This document shows positions 1-5,980 of a DNA stretch of 9,776 nt, piece by piece. The position numbers were made by a program, and so were the translations under genes. Position 1 is the stretch's first letter, and each line of letters begins with the position of its first letter. The DNA comes from Deltaproteobacteria bacterium (lineage in GTDB: Bacteria; Desulfobacterota; Desulfobacteria; Desulfobacterales; UBA11574), in contig JAFDCA010000209.1 of the NCBI GenBank assembly GCA_019313025.1, positions 1 to 9,776 on the forward strand, in the 5' to 3' direction. Under the pieces are notes generated by a model. The model did not search any database, was not told the origin of the DNA, and saw only the letters and a program-made list of their open reading frames with translations.

Positions 1-164
1 AAAACAGTTTCCATCTCTTCTTTTGTGAATGTTCCATCGATGCGTGCTATCTCCACAAGCAGGGCGCAGGTCGCTACATTTATGTCGTGACCTGCGCCCT
101 GACCGGCAGCATCGGGGGTTCCTTCTTTTTCTTTACCAAAAAAGCGTTTCACGATATCAAGCAT
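1..164 (-). CDS. TerB-like (tellurite resistance/COG4103-type) protein, N-terminal part
   Basis: The first 54 codons of a gene that runs off the left edge. It starts at the ATG at 164-162, preceded by a good ribosome binding site (AGGAGA about 8 bases upstream on the minus strand). The visible protein begins MLDIVKRFFGKEKEG, then has a Gly/Ala-rich linker and a helix reading ATCALLVEIARIDGTFTKEE (residues 31-50). Alternating hydrophobic positions followed by R-x-D-G-x-F-x-x-E-E is the hallmark of the first helix pair of the TerB fold, where acidic residues can bind metal. TerB-family proteins are small, helical, probably cytoplasmic, and of poorly known function in most bacteria. The short basic/aromatic N-terminus could contact membrane, but that is a guess. 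Family assignment rests on this one motif because the C-terminal half is missing. Confidence 0.7.
   Translation of the reverse strand, partial: MLDIVKRFFGKEKEGTPDAAGQGAGHDINVATCALLVEIARIDGTFTKEEMETV
60..101. repeat. Perfect 13-bp inverted repeat inside the TerB-like gene
   Basis: CAGGGCGCAGGTC at 60-72 is exactly the reverse complement of GACCTGCGCCCTG at 89-101, with a 16-base loop. It lies wholly within the coding region of the TerB-like gene (codons about 22-35), so the transcript could form a very stable GC-rich stem about 65 bases after the start codon. No T tract follows, so it is not an intrinsic terminator. It may be chance, an RNA-level control element or a protein-binding palindrome. 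Confidence 0.6.
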
Positions 165-519
165 TTCAGATTCTCCTCATACGGTTTTATTTTCTGACGA
201 TCTTTACTTCAACCCTTGCGATAACAACACCCCATTTTTAAAATAATATCGAGCACCTTGTTTCCAAGCGACAAACCGATATAGAGGGTCGGCTTTTCTT
301 TAAGGACTCTAATTCATGTATCGCTGGTTATTTTATATTTTTATAACTGAACGTCCTGAACTTGCAATTCTTTTTTCGTCACTCACTTGGCACAACAAAA
401 GAATAATCGTCATCACAGCCCCGCCTTGATTCCATACAAAATCGTACTTACTGTGTAATTTAAAACAGAGACACGGTCCTAAAACGATGCAAGGTTCGCC
501 CACTCGCAATCTTGTCGGA
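165..519. other. Intergenic region without a convincing gene; contains inverted repeats
   Basis: Open frames here are short, lack ribosome binding sites and resemble no family I know. On the minus strand a 34-codon stretch just upstream of the TerB-like gene (about 220-320) reads like a hydrophobic helix (LYIGLSLGNKVLDIILKMG) but has no ATG or GTG start. Two structures stand out. ATTCTTTT at 367-374 pairs with AAAAGAAT at 397-404. GCAATC at 506-511 pairs with GATTGC at 518-523 across a 6-base loop. The first structure sits next to a C-rich stretch (CAGCCCCGCCTTGA, about 417-430). This could be a structured intergenic repeat, but only one copy is visible here. Confidence 0.4.
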
Positions 520-547
520 TTGCCTGATTTCACTGTAATTGGATAAT
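520..547 (+). promoter_or_regulatory. Candidate sigma70 promoter of the peroxiredoxin-like gene
   Basis: TTGCCT (520-525) and GATAAT (542-547) are separated by 16 bases, giving a start near 554 and a leader of about 110 bases before the ATG at 664. The -35 element overlaps the right arm of the small hairpin at 506-523. This is a match by eye to the sigma70 consensus only. Confidence 0.35.
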
Positions 548-663
548 ATTATAGAACCAAAGCACGCATATCTGCTTTTTGATACTGTTTGTACAGTACA
601 CCAGGCCGATTTTTTTTAAGGAAACACCATTTGGACGAAAAGTACAGATAAAGGAAAAATATC

Positions 664-1314
664 ATGACATTACAAGAAAAACTCAACAACTTGAAAGCAA
701 ATTTCGAAAAAACAGCCCCAAAAGAAGCCTTAAATATCATGCATCGTGCAACCAGCGATCTGATCAATTCCAATATCCTAGATGGGGTTGTCAAAACTGG
801 AGATACAGCGTCGGAATTTGAATTGAAAGATAACAACGAAAAAGTGATCCGATTAAAGGATTTTCTTGCCAATGGACCGGTGGTTCTCAGCTTCTATCGG
901 GGTAAATGGTGACCCTACTGCAACCTGGAGCTGGAAGCTCTTAACAAAGTCGTTCAGGACATTCATTCAATGGGTGCAGAACTTCTGACAATTTCTCCAC
1001 AACACCCCGAATTTAACAATGAGTTGATCAATGAAAAAAATCTGACCTTCGACCTTTTCAGCGATCCGGGAAACCGTGTGGCCAAAACCTATGGACTGGT
1101 GCATACTTTTCCCGAGGATCTCAAACAGCTTTTTCTTCAATTCGGCATTGATTTAGGTAAATACAACGGGGATGATTCCTGGACGCTTCCCATGCCGAGT
1201 CGATTCATTATTGATCGGTCCGGAATCATCAAATACGCGGAAGTGAACCCGGATTATACGGTCAGACCAGAGCCTGAGGAGGTCATAGGCGTGCTGAAGG
1301 GGCTTTCATCTTAA
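664..1314 (+). CDS. Peroxiredoxin-like (AhpC/TSA, redoxin) selenoprotein
   Basis: A 216-residue thioredoxin-fold redoxin in one frame, if the TGA at 910-912 is read as selenocysteine (Sec, U). The start is fixed by AAGGA at 651-655, 8 bases before the ATG. Residues 46-68 are the usual N-terminal strand region of the family (GDTASEFEL...RLKDFL). Residues 73-86 read VVLSFYRGKW-U-PYC, where relatives have R-G-x-W-C-P-Y-C. Sec83 and Cys86 therefore form a UxxC redox pair in place of CxxC. The frame continues through LLTISPQ and FDLFSDPGNRVAKTYGL to P-SRFIIDRSGII near residue 180, as expected for a full-length protein. The likely role is thiol/selenol-dependent reduction of peroxides or disulfides in the cytoplasm, since no signal peptide is seen. 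A standard gene caller would split or truncate it at codon 83. Alternatives are a TGC/TGT-to-TGA sequencing error or a pseudogene, but an intact downstream frame and a SECIS-like hairpin argue against both. It stands alone and converges on the nucleoside transporter gene. Confidence 0.88.
910..941 (+). promoter_or_regulatory. Selenocysteine TGA codon with bacterial SECIS-like hairpin
   Basis: TGA at 910-912 sits in frame inside the peroxiredoxin-like gene. About 20 bases later GAGCT (928-932) pairs with AGCTC (936-940), extended by a G-T pair (927/941), with an apical loop GGA (933-935). Bacterial SECIS elements lie just after the UGA, with a short stem and at least one G among the first apical-loop bases, typically 16-37 bases downstream. 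Position, stem and GG loop all fit. SelB binding is inferred from this match. Confidence 0.8.
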
Positions 1315-1349
1315 CCTCTAAAGGTTTCAATCACAAGGTTCTTTGAATG

Positions 1350-2591
1350 TCATCCGATAATTCCGACCACTGCCCCGGTCCTACAGGTGGACAGCGTACC
1401 GGCAATGATGGAGCGAAGCCCCAAAGAAACGATTTCGTCACGCTTACCTGGAGCCATTGTACCCATGCCACCGATCATGATACCCAGGCTGCCGGGATTG
1501 GCAAATCCACACATGGCATATGTCATAATGATCAGGCTTTTGGGGTTCAGCGCTCCCTGTGGCAGACGGCTCATGTCCAGATAGGCCAGAAATTCGTTCA
1601 GAACCGTCTTGGTTCCCATCAGCGCGCCGGCAATGGGGGCCTCTTTCCAGGGAACACCCATAAGCCACACCACCGGCGCCATAATCAGACCTAAAATCCG
1701 TTGCAAACTTAAGGGATGTCCGCCGAAATCAGGCAAAATTCCGAGCATTAAATTCAAAAGATGGACCAGCGCCACAAGAACGATGAGCATGGCAATGATG
1801 TTAATTAAAAGCGTTACACCCTGAATGGTTCCTTTGGTGATGGCGTCCATTGCGCTTAGTGCCGGTTCAGGAGGTGTTAACTCGCCCGATGTGCGCTCTC
1901 CGGTTTCGGGTATCATGATCTTTGAAATGGTGATGGCTGCAGGAACACTGATAATGGAAGCCGTCAGTATGTGTCCCATAATATCGGGTATGGCCTTGCT
2001 CAAAATACTGGCGTACAAGACCATTACTGTACCGGCGATGGTGGCCATGCCCGAAGTCATCAGGGTAAATATTTCGCTCCGGGTCATTTCTCCCAAATAG
2101 GGGCGAATAAAAAGTGGGGATTCAACCATACCGACAAATATATTTGCAGAAACACCGAGTCCCTCAGCACCTCCCAGTCCCAGGGTTTTTTGCAGTGCGT
2201 ATGAAAACGACCTAACAATCAGGGGTAATATTTTCCAGTAAAACAAGAGTGAAGAAAGAGCGCTGATAACAAGAATCAGGGGAAGGGCCTGGAAGGCTAA
2301 AATAAAACTGGAACCGGGAAATTTTTCCGTAAACGGTAAGTCGCCGCCCCCTAAATATCCGAAAACCATGGATGTCCCGGCTTTGGTGGATGCTTCAAGT
2401 GACAAGACCAGATGATTCAAAGAAATGAAGAAATTTCTAAAAACAGGCAGCTTTAATAAAATCAAACCGATGGCCAGCTGAATGGCAATACCGGCAATGA
2501 TCAGTTTAATTTTAACCTGTTTGCGGTTTTCACTGATCAACAAGGCAGCAACTGTAAAAACAAAAAGCCCGGCGATACTTTGAATGATCAT
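1350..2591 (-). CDS. Concentrative nucleoside transporter (CNT/NupC family)
   Basis: A 413-residue inner-membrane protein of hydrophobic segments with family landmarks in order: an N-terminal scaffold helix; LGLGGAEGLGVSANIFVG then MVESPLFIRPYL (residues 137-166, hairpin 1 region); KTVLNEFLAYLDM (328-340); and CGFANPGSLGIM (361-372, hairpin 2 region). CNT proteins import nucleosides using a sodium or proton gradient. The Glu of NEF (333) and the Asn/Ser pair N365/S368, which bind the ribose in the Vibrio cholerae structure, are conserved. The nucleobase contacts Gln-Thr-Glu are here Met155-Val156-Glu157, so base selectivity may differ. I chose the ATG at 2591 with AGGAG 12 bases upstream over the GTG 14 codons earlier, because translation from the GTG adds a non-family leader that spans that ribosome binding site. 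It is a single gene convergent with the selenoprotein gene, with only 35 bases between stops and no clear terminator. Confidence 0.92.
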   Translation of the reverse strand: MIIQSIAGLFVFTVAALLISENRKQVKIKLIIAGIAIQLAIGLILLKLPVFRNFFISLNHLVLSLEASTKAGTSMVFGYLGGGDLPFTEKFPGSSFILAFQALPLILVISALSSLLFYWKILPLIVRSFSYALQKTLGLGGAEGLGVSANIFVGMVESPLFIRPYLGEMTRSEIFTLMTSGMATIAGTVMVLYASILSKAIPDIMGHILTASIISVPAAITISKIMIPETGERTSGELTPPEPALSAMDAITKGTIQGVTLLINIIAMLIVLVALVHLLNLMLGILPDFGGHPLSLQRILGLIMAPVVWLMGVPWKEAPIAGALMGTKTVLNEFLAYLDMSRLPQGALNPKSLIIMTYAMCGFANPGSLGIMIGGMGTMAPGKRDEIVSLGLRSIIAGTLSTCRTGAVVGIIG

Positions 2592-2670
2592 GAATCTAAC
2601 TTTCTCCTGAAAGAAATATTCATTTAAAAACACAACATATCAATAAATGTCCTTTTTCATATTCGTTTAT

Positions 2671-2699
2671 ATTTTCAAAGGTTTTAACTTGCTTGTCAA
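2671..2699 (-). promoter_or_regulatory. Candidate sigma70 promoter of the nucleoside transporter gene
   Basis: On the minus strand, a perfect TTGACA (2699-2694) is followed after 17 bases by GAAAAT (2676-2671), a weak -10. Transcription would start near 2664 and leave a 5' leader of roughly 70 AT-rich bases before the ATG at 2591. The -35 is consensus. The -10 matches 4 of 6 bases. Confidence 0.45.
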
Positions 2700-3110
2700 C
2701 TTATTTCAATAACTGATTCAGCTGGGGCTCGGGCCGATCTCGAAATATCTCCTTGACGGCTTGAAACCGATCATCTTGAATTGAGCGTAAACAAAACCGA
2801 TAACGATCAAAATATATTTATTTCAATTACCATTCTGATGAACGGTATCCGCGATTGCACAGAAGACAGGCCAGCGGTGCATTGTTTTTGGTGCATCAAA
2901 GCCTCCAAACGCCCTCGGCAAGTATTTTCCCAAAGCCCTGATCATAACAGCTTTGTAAATCAACCATCAGTGCAACTGCCGATGATGCAGGCGTTAACAT
3001 CTGCAATATTAACAAAGTATCAAGCACCCAATTTTTTCGACATTCCATTCCGACTCATTTCCGGCAGGGCCAATGGGACCTGACTTTGACCGGAACACCT
3101 TGTTTTTATT
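2700..3110. other. Intergenic stretch with no intact gene, possibly decayed coding DNA
   Basis: No open frame here has a ribosome binding site or a recognisable product. A 100-codon TTG-start frame on the plus strand (2781-3083) looks like an antisense shadow. On the minus strand several short pieces read like protein in different frames. One is a hydrophilic C-terminus-like stretch, IQDDRFQAVKEIFRDRP, ending in PEPQLNQLLK at the TAA at 2703-2701. Another is a 40-codon frame at 2945-2823 (MIRALGKYLPRAFGGFDAPK...). Such frame-switching is what an old pseudogene looks like, but I cannot name a parent family. Confidence 0.3.
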
Positions 3111-3153
3111 AGTCAAATTTATATGACTTGACTTTGATATTTTAATGTATAGG
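3111..3153 (+). promoter_or_regulatory. Possible promoter/operator of the FKBP gene
   Basis: TTGACT (3128-3133) is followed after 14 bases by TATAGG (3148-3153), a poorly spaced sigma70-like pair. The -35 is one arm of an inverted repeat, AGTCAA (3111-3116)/TTGACT, and it overlaps a second imperfect palindrome, GTCA-N8-TGAC (3112-3127). A regulator could bind here. No known operator is recognised. Confidence 0.25.
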
Positions 3154-3187
3154 TTTAAGGGACTAAATTAATAAAAAGGAGATTATT

Positions 3188-3679
3188 GTGGAAAAAGTTG
3201 AAGACGGAATGTTTGTGAGTGTGGACTACAAAGGATCATTACAAAACGGGGAGGTATTCGACACCAGTCACGGGCGTCAGCCACTTGAAATACAAATGGG
3301 TGCGGGACAGTTGATTAAAGGGTTTGAAAATGAACTTTTGGGAATGGCCATTAATGAAAAAAAAGTTTTTACCCTTGATCCTGAAGATGCTTACGGACAG
3401 AAAGATGAAAATCTTACCCAGTCATTTGCCAGATCAGAAGTACCGCCTGAAATGAATCCTCGGGTCGGCATGACCGTTGGACTCTACACACCGGAAGGAC
3501 GCCAGGTCCCTGCTAAAATAACTCACCTAGATGATGAAAAATTGACCCTGGATTTGAACCACCCCTTAGCCGGTGAATCATTAACCTTTGAAATTGAAGT
3601 AGTGGGCATCAGCAACACTCCCACCCAGACGCCGATGTCCTGCGGTTCAGGATGCAGCTGTTCTTCGGGTTGTGAATGA
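3188..3679 (+). CDS. SlyD-like FKBP-type peptidyl-prolyl cis-trans isomerase
   Basis: A 163-residue cytoplasmic protein starting at GTG 3188, with a strong AAGGAG (3176-3181) 6 bases upstream. Family marks in order: VSVDYKGSLQNGEVFDTS (residues 10-27), GAGQLIKGFENELLGM (38-53) and PEDAYGQ (65-71). The flap/insert domain, which gives SlyD-type enzymes chaperone activity, spans about 72-120. The fold returns with DLNHPLAGESLTFEIEVVGI (122-141), where NHPLAG is diagnostic for the SlyD branch. The role is isomerisation of X-Pro bonds and holding of unfolded chains. The protein ends with CGSGCSCSSGCE: Cys152, 156, 158 and 162. E. coli SlyD has a much longer His/Cys-rich nickel-binding tail, so a short metal-binding tail is a reasonable inference here. 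It is a single gene, with its nearest downstream terminator 180 bases away. Confidence 0.93.
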   Translation: MEKVEDGMFVSVDYKGSLQNGEVFDTSHGRQPLEIQMGAGQLIKGFENELLGMAINEKKVFTLDPEDAYGQKDENLTQSFARSEVPPEMNPRVGMTVGLYTPEGRQVPAKITHLDDEKLTLDLNHPLAGESLTFEIEVVGISNTPTQTPMSCGSGCSCSSGCE

Positions 3680-3788
3680 CAACTCTCGAATAATGTATGT
3701 ACATCCAACAGATTTGTTGAATCGAAACAGCAAGCTTTGTTTTGATCATTTCAATGAGAACGTTTATGGATAACACCTTAGTTATTCC

Positions 3789-3817
3789 TTGACAATAGAT
3801 TCGAAATGATTTAAATA
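3789..3817 (+). promoter_or_regulatory. Strong sigma70-type promoter of the Liv-type transport operon
   Basis: A perfect TTGACA (3789-3794), a 17-base spacer, then TAAATA (3812-3817). Transcription would start near 3824, giving a leader of about 85 bases before the ATG at 3909. That leader contains the terminator hairpin at 3860-3893. It is the best promoter match in the window. Confidence 0.6.
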
Positions 3818-3859
3818 TTGCAAAATTTGGAACGAATATTGGCGGGTTATGCTTAGGCC

Positions 3860-3893
3860 AAAGGGCCATCCCAACTCGGGATGGCCCTTTTTT
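3860..3893 (+). terminator. Intrinsic terminator / putative attenuator in the leader of the transport operon
   Basis: AAAGGGCCATCCC (3860-3872) pairs perfectly over 13 bases with GGGATGGCCCTTT (3878-3890) around the 5-base loop AACTC, followed by TTT to give a run of six T. The ribosome binding site of the binding-protein gene (GGAGGAAGG) begins two bases after the T run. It lies 180 bases beyond the FKBP stop and downstream of the promoter at 3789-3817. It can therefore end FKBP transcripts, act as an attenuator for the transport genes, or both. Possible competing pairings upstream are TTGGC (3839-3843)/GCCAA (3857-3861) and GGCC (3856-3859)/GGCC (3864-3867). I recognise no named riboswitch. 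Confidence 0.8.
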
Positions 3894-3908
3894 ATGGAGG
3901 AAGGCAAA

Positions 3909-5117
3909 ATGAAGATCTGTAGAAACCACGTATTATTGGTATCACTCATTACCATCTTGTCACTCGGAACCTTTTTTATTTTTACAAACAGCACATTCGC
4001 CGAATCACCAAAAGAAATCCGAATTGGGGCAACGGTTTCTATGAGTGGCAAATTCTCTACCGAAATAGGACCTTTTAAAGCGCTAATGGAATCGTATGCA
4101 ACGGCCATCAACAGACGGGGGGGAATATATGTCAATTCTGCCGGAACAAGACTTCCCATTAAATTCATCGTATATGATGACAAGAGCGACGGCCCCACCG
4201 CACGAAAGTTCTACGAAAGGCTGATTTCCGTGGACAAAGCGGATATTCTGCTAGGACCCTATTCCAGTCCGGTGACGTTTGCCGCCAGCGTGGCCGCGGA
4301 GGAAAACAAAGTGCCATTTATTGCCATCTGCGCAAATTCCCACAAAATTTACAACCGCGGTTTTAAATGGATCGTCTGTGTCATTGATGCAGCTCCCAGA
4401 TATACCCACAGATACTGGGACATGATCCGCGCCGAAGGATGGGCCAAAACCGTTGCGTTCGTTGTCGAAGATACCCTGCACCCTCAGGGTGTGTATCGCG
4501 GGGCTAAAAAACTCGCAGAGTCTGCGGGATTGAAAGAAGTTTTAATCAACGTACTTCCGGCAAATACCCATGATTTTACTGCATCCATAATGAAGATCCA
4601 GAAGAATTCACCGGATATCGTTTTTGTTTCAGCCAACGTGCCGTTTTCCATTGCATTTATGCGCCAGGCCAGAGAACTTGGTTTGAACCCCAAAGAATTT
4701 CATGTAATCCACCACGGCGGTGTCTTCAAAAAAGGACTGGGTGCCGGTGCAGAAGGCGTCATCGGACAGTCCTACTGGACGCTGGGGATGTATTATGGAA
4801 ATCCGGAACTATTTGTTGAGGTCATGGCGCATTCCGGAATCAGCCTCGATGACTTCCCATGGGCACCGGCCTATATGATGGCATTTGAAACAGCAACTCA
4901 GGCGATTGAAAGGAGCGGAACCCTGGATAAGGAAAAATTGATGGCGACCTTAAAACGGCTCAAGGTCATGACCATCGGTGGTGTGGTAAGTTTTGCCGAA
5001 AACGGTGTTGGCACCATCAACACCTACCCATCCCAGATCATCGACGGACAGTATCACATTGTCTGGCCGCCGGAGGTCGCCACTGCCCAGCACCGTTATC
5101 CGGGGACAAAAAACTAA
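3909..5117 (+). CDS. Periplasmic branched-chain amino acid/amide-type ABC substrate-binding protein (LivK-like)
   Basis: A 402-residue secreted binding protein of the Peripla_BP_6 (Liv/amide) class. Residues 1-31 are a signal peptide: a basic start (MKICRNH), a hydrophobic core, and cleavage likely after STFA with mature Glu32. The two-lobed fold is shown by KEIRIGATVSMSGKF (about 35-49), an INRRGGIYV segment, YDDKSDGPTARKFYERLI, and LLGPYSSPVTFAASVAAEENKVPFIA, the hinge-side ligand region of the family. It would catch an amino acid, amide or similar small solute in the periplasm and hand it to the two permeases downstream. The ligand cannot be read from sequence. I chose the ATG at 3909 (GGAGGAAGG just upstream) over an in-frame ATG at 3849, because that one would translate through the terminator hairpin and bury the signal peptide. 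The gene is first in a three-gene operon. Confidence 0.92.
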   Translation: MKICRNHVLLVSLITILSLGTFFIFTNSTFAESPKEIRIGATVSMSGKFSTEIGPFKALMESYATAINRRGGIYVNSAGTRLPIKFIVYDDKSDGPTARKFYERLISVDKADILLGPYSSPVTFAASVAAEENKVPFIAICANSHKIYNRGFKWIVCVIDAAPRYTHRYWDMIRAEGWAKTVAFVVEDTLHPQGVYRGAKKLAESAGLKEVLINVLPANTHDFTASIMKIQKNSPDIVFVSANVPFSIAFMRQARELGLNPKEFHVIHHGGVFKKGLGAGAEGVIGQSYWTLGMYYGNPELFVEVMAHSGISLDDFPWAPAYMMAFETATQAIERSGTLDKEKLMATLKRLKVMTIGGVVSFAENGVGTINTYPSQIIDGQYHIVWPPEVATAQHRYPGTKN

Positions 5118-5128
5118 GCGATTTTAAA

Positions 5129-5980
5129 GTGATTCAGGTTCTCATCAGCGGTCTTTTTTTGGGAGGCGTCTATGCATTGCTGGCTGTTGGACTTTCCCTG
5201 GCATTTGGGATTATGGGAGTTCTCAACCTTGCCCACGGAAGTCTTGCGGTATTGGCGGCGATTCTCTATCAAAAGACCCTGGTTCATTATCCCTTTTCAC
5301 CATGGACCTTTTGCGCCCTGGCAACACCGATTTTTCTAGGGTTTGGACTTCTTTTACACCTGATCATTGTAGCCCCGTTTCGCAACCTTTCCCTTACCGG
5401 CAGCTTGGCAGCATCTCTGATCGCAAGCCTGGGTTTGGCCCTGATTCTGGAAGATCTGTTTGTGTGGTGGCAAGGATGGGAACCCATTTCGACGCATGTT
5501 ACGTTTCCCACTTTTAATCTTGCGGGTCTGAAAATTCCCGGTCTGAGAGCGATTCTTCTGGGAATGGCGGCTGTTACCATCGGTCTTTCCACCCTTTTTT
5601 TGAAAAAAACCGACCCGGGAAGGTCCATGCGAGCCCTTGCACAGGACAAAGAGGCAGCATCAATTTGCGGCATAAATCCCGGCTTCACTTCCATGAGTGC
5701 CTTGGGTCTGGCCACAATCCTGGCCGGACTCGCGGGCATTTTTTATTCATCCCTGTATCCTCTGGGCCCCAGAGAAGGACTCGACCTGACCCTTAAATCG
5801 CTCTTTATCGTTGTCGCCGGAGGTATGGGAAACCTCCGAGGTCCGGCCGTTGCAGGGCTGGTTCTGGGATTCATAGAATCGTTTGCAGGAATTTTGTTCT
5901 CGTATACGTCAACGGATACCGTCGTATACAGTTTGCTGGTCTTTTATTTAGTGGTTAAAAGAGGAGGAAGGCAGCAATGA
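5129..5980 (+). CDS. Liv-type ABC transporter permease (LivH-like)
   Basis: A 283-residue inner-membrane permease, close to LivH length. It starts at GTG 5129, 11 bases after the binding-protein stop. The ribosome binding site is weak, so translational coupling is likely. Family marks: SGLFLGGVYALLAVGLSLAF with GVLNLAHGSL (residues 7-39), several hydrophobic helices, and a cytoplasmic coupling helix, DPGRSMRALAQDKEAASICG (162-181), that docks on an ATPase. AGGMGNLRGP (230-239) follows near the end. It forms half of the membrane pore for the solute captured by the binding protein. The start is supported because the first residues align with the usual beginning of LivH proteins. Confidence 0.93.
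   Translation: MIQVLISGLFLGGVYALLAVGLSLAFGIMGVLNLAHGSLAVLAAILYQKTLVHYPFSPWTFCALATPIFLGFGLLLHLIIVAPFRNLSLTGSLAASLIASLGLALILEDLFVWWQGWEPISTHVTFPTFNLAGLKIPGLRAILLGMAAVTIGLSTLFLKKTDPGRSMRALAQDKEAASICGINPGFTSMSALGLATILAGLAGIFYSSLYPLGPREGLDLTLKSLFIVVAGGMGNLRGPAVAGLVLGFIESFAGILFSYTSTDTVVYSLLVFYLVVKRGGRQQ

Noticed and set aside
333..533. 66-codon minus-strand frame in the first intergenic region
   Set aside because: Composition does not look like protein and it spans hairpins. More likely a structured non-coding segment.
1313..1326. Small hairpin AACCT/AGGTT after the selenoprotein stop
   Set aside because: Only 5 bp, AT-rich and without a T tract, so not supported as a terminator.
1347..1694. 115-codon plus-strand frame opposite the nucleoside transporter
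   Set aside because: Shadow of the transporter coding sequence, with no motif and no ribosome binding site.
2592..2633. GTG start 14 codons upstream for the nucleoside transporter
   Set aside because: It has no ribosome binding site of its own, and its frame contains the AGGAG that serves the ATG at 2591.
2823..2945. 40-codon minus-strand frame MIRALGKYLPRAFGGFDAPK...
   Set aside because: No Shine-Dalgarno sequence and no family recognised. Kept only as part of the possible decayed region.
2781..3083. 100-codon plus-strand open frame with TTG start
   Set aside because: No ribosome binding site, no recognisable motif, odd composition. More likely an antisense shadow of decayed DNA.
3849..3908. 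Upstream in-frame ATG extending the binding protein by 20 residues
   Set aside because: It would translate through the terminator hairpin and bury the signal peptide. The ATG at 3909 has a strong ribosome binding site.
5287..5739. 150-codon minus-strand frame opposite the LivH-like gene
   Set aside because: Arg/Pro-rich antisense shadow of a clear permease gene.
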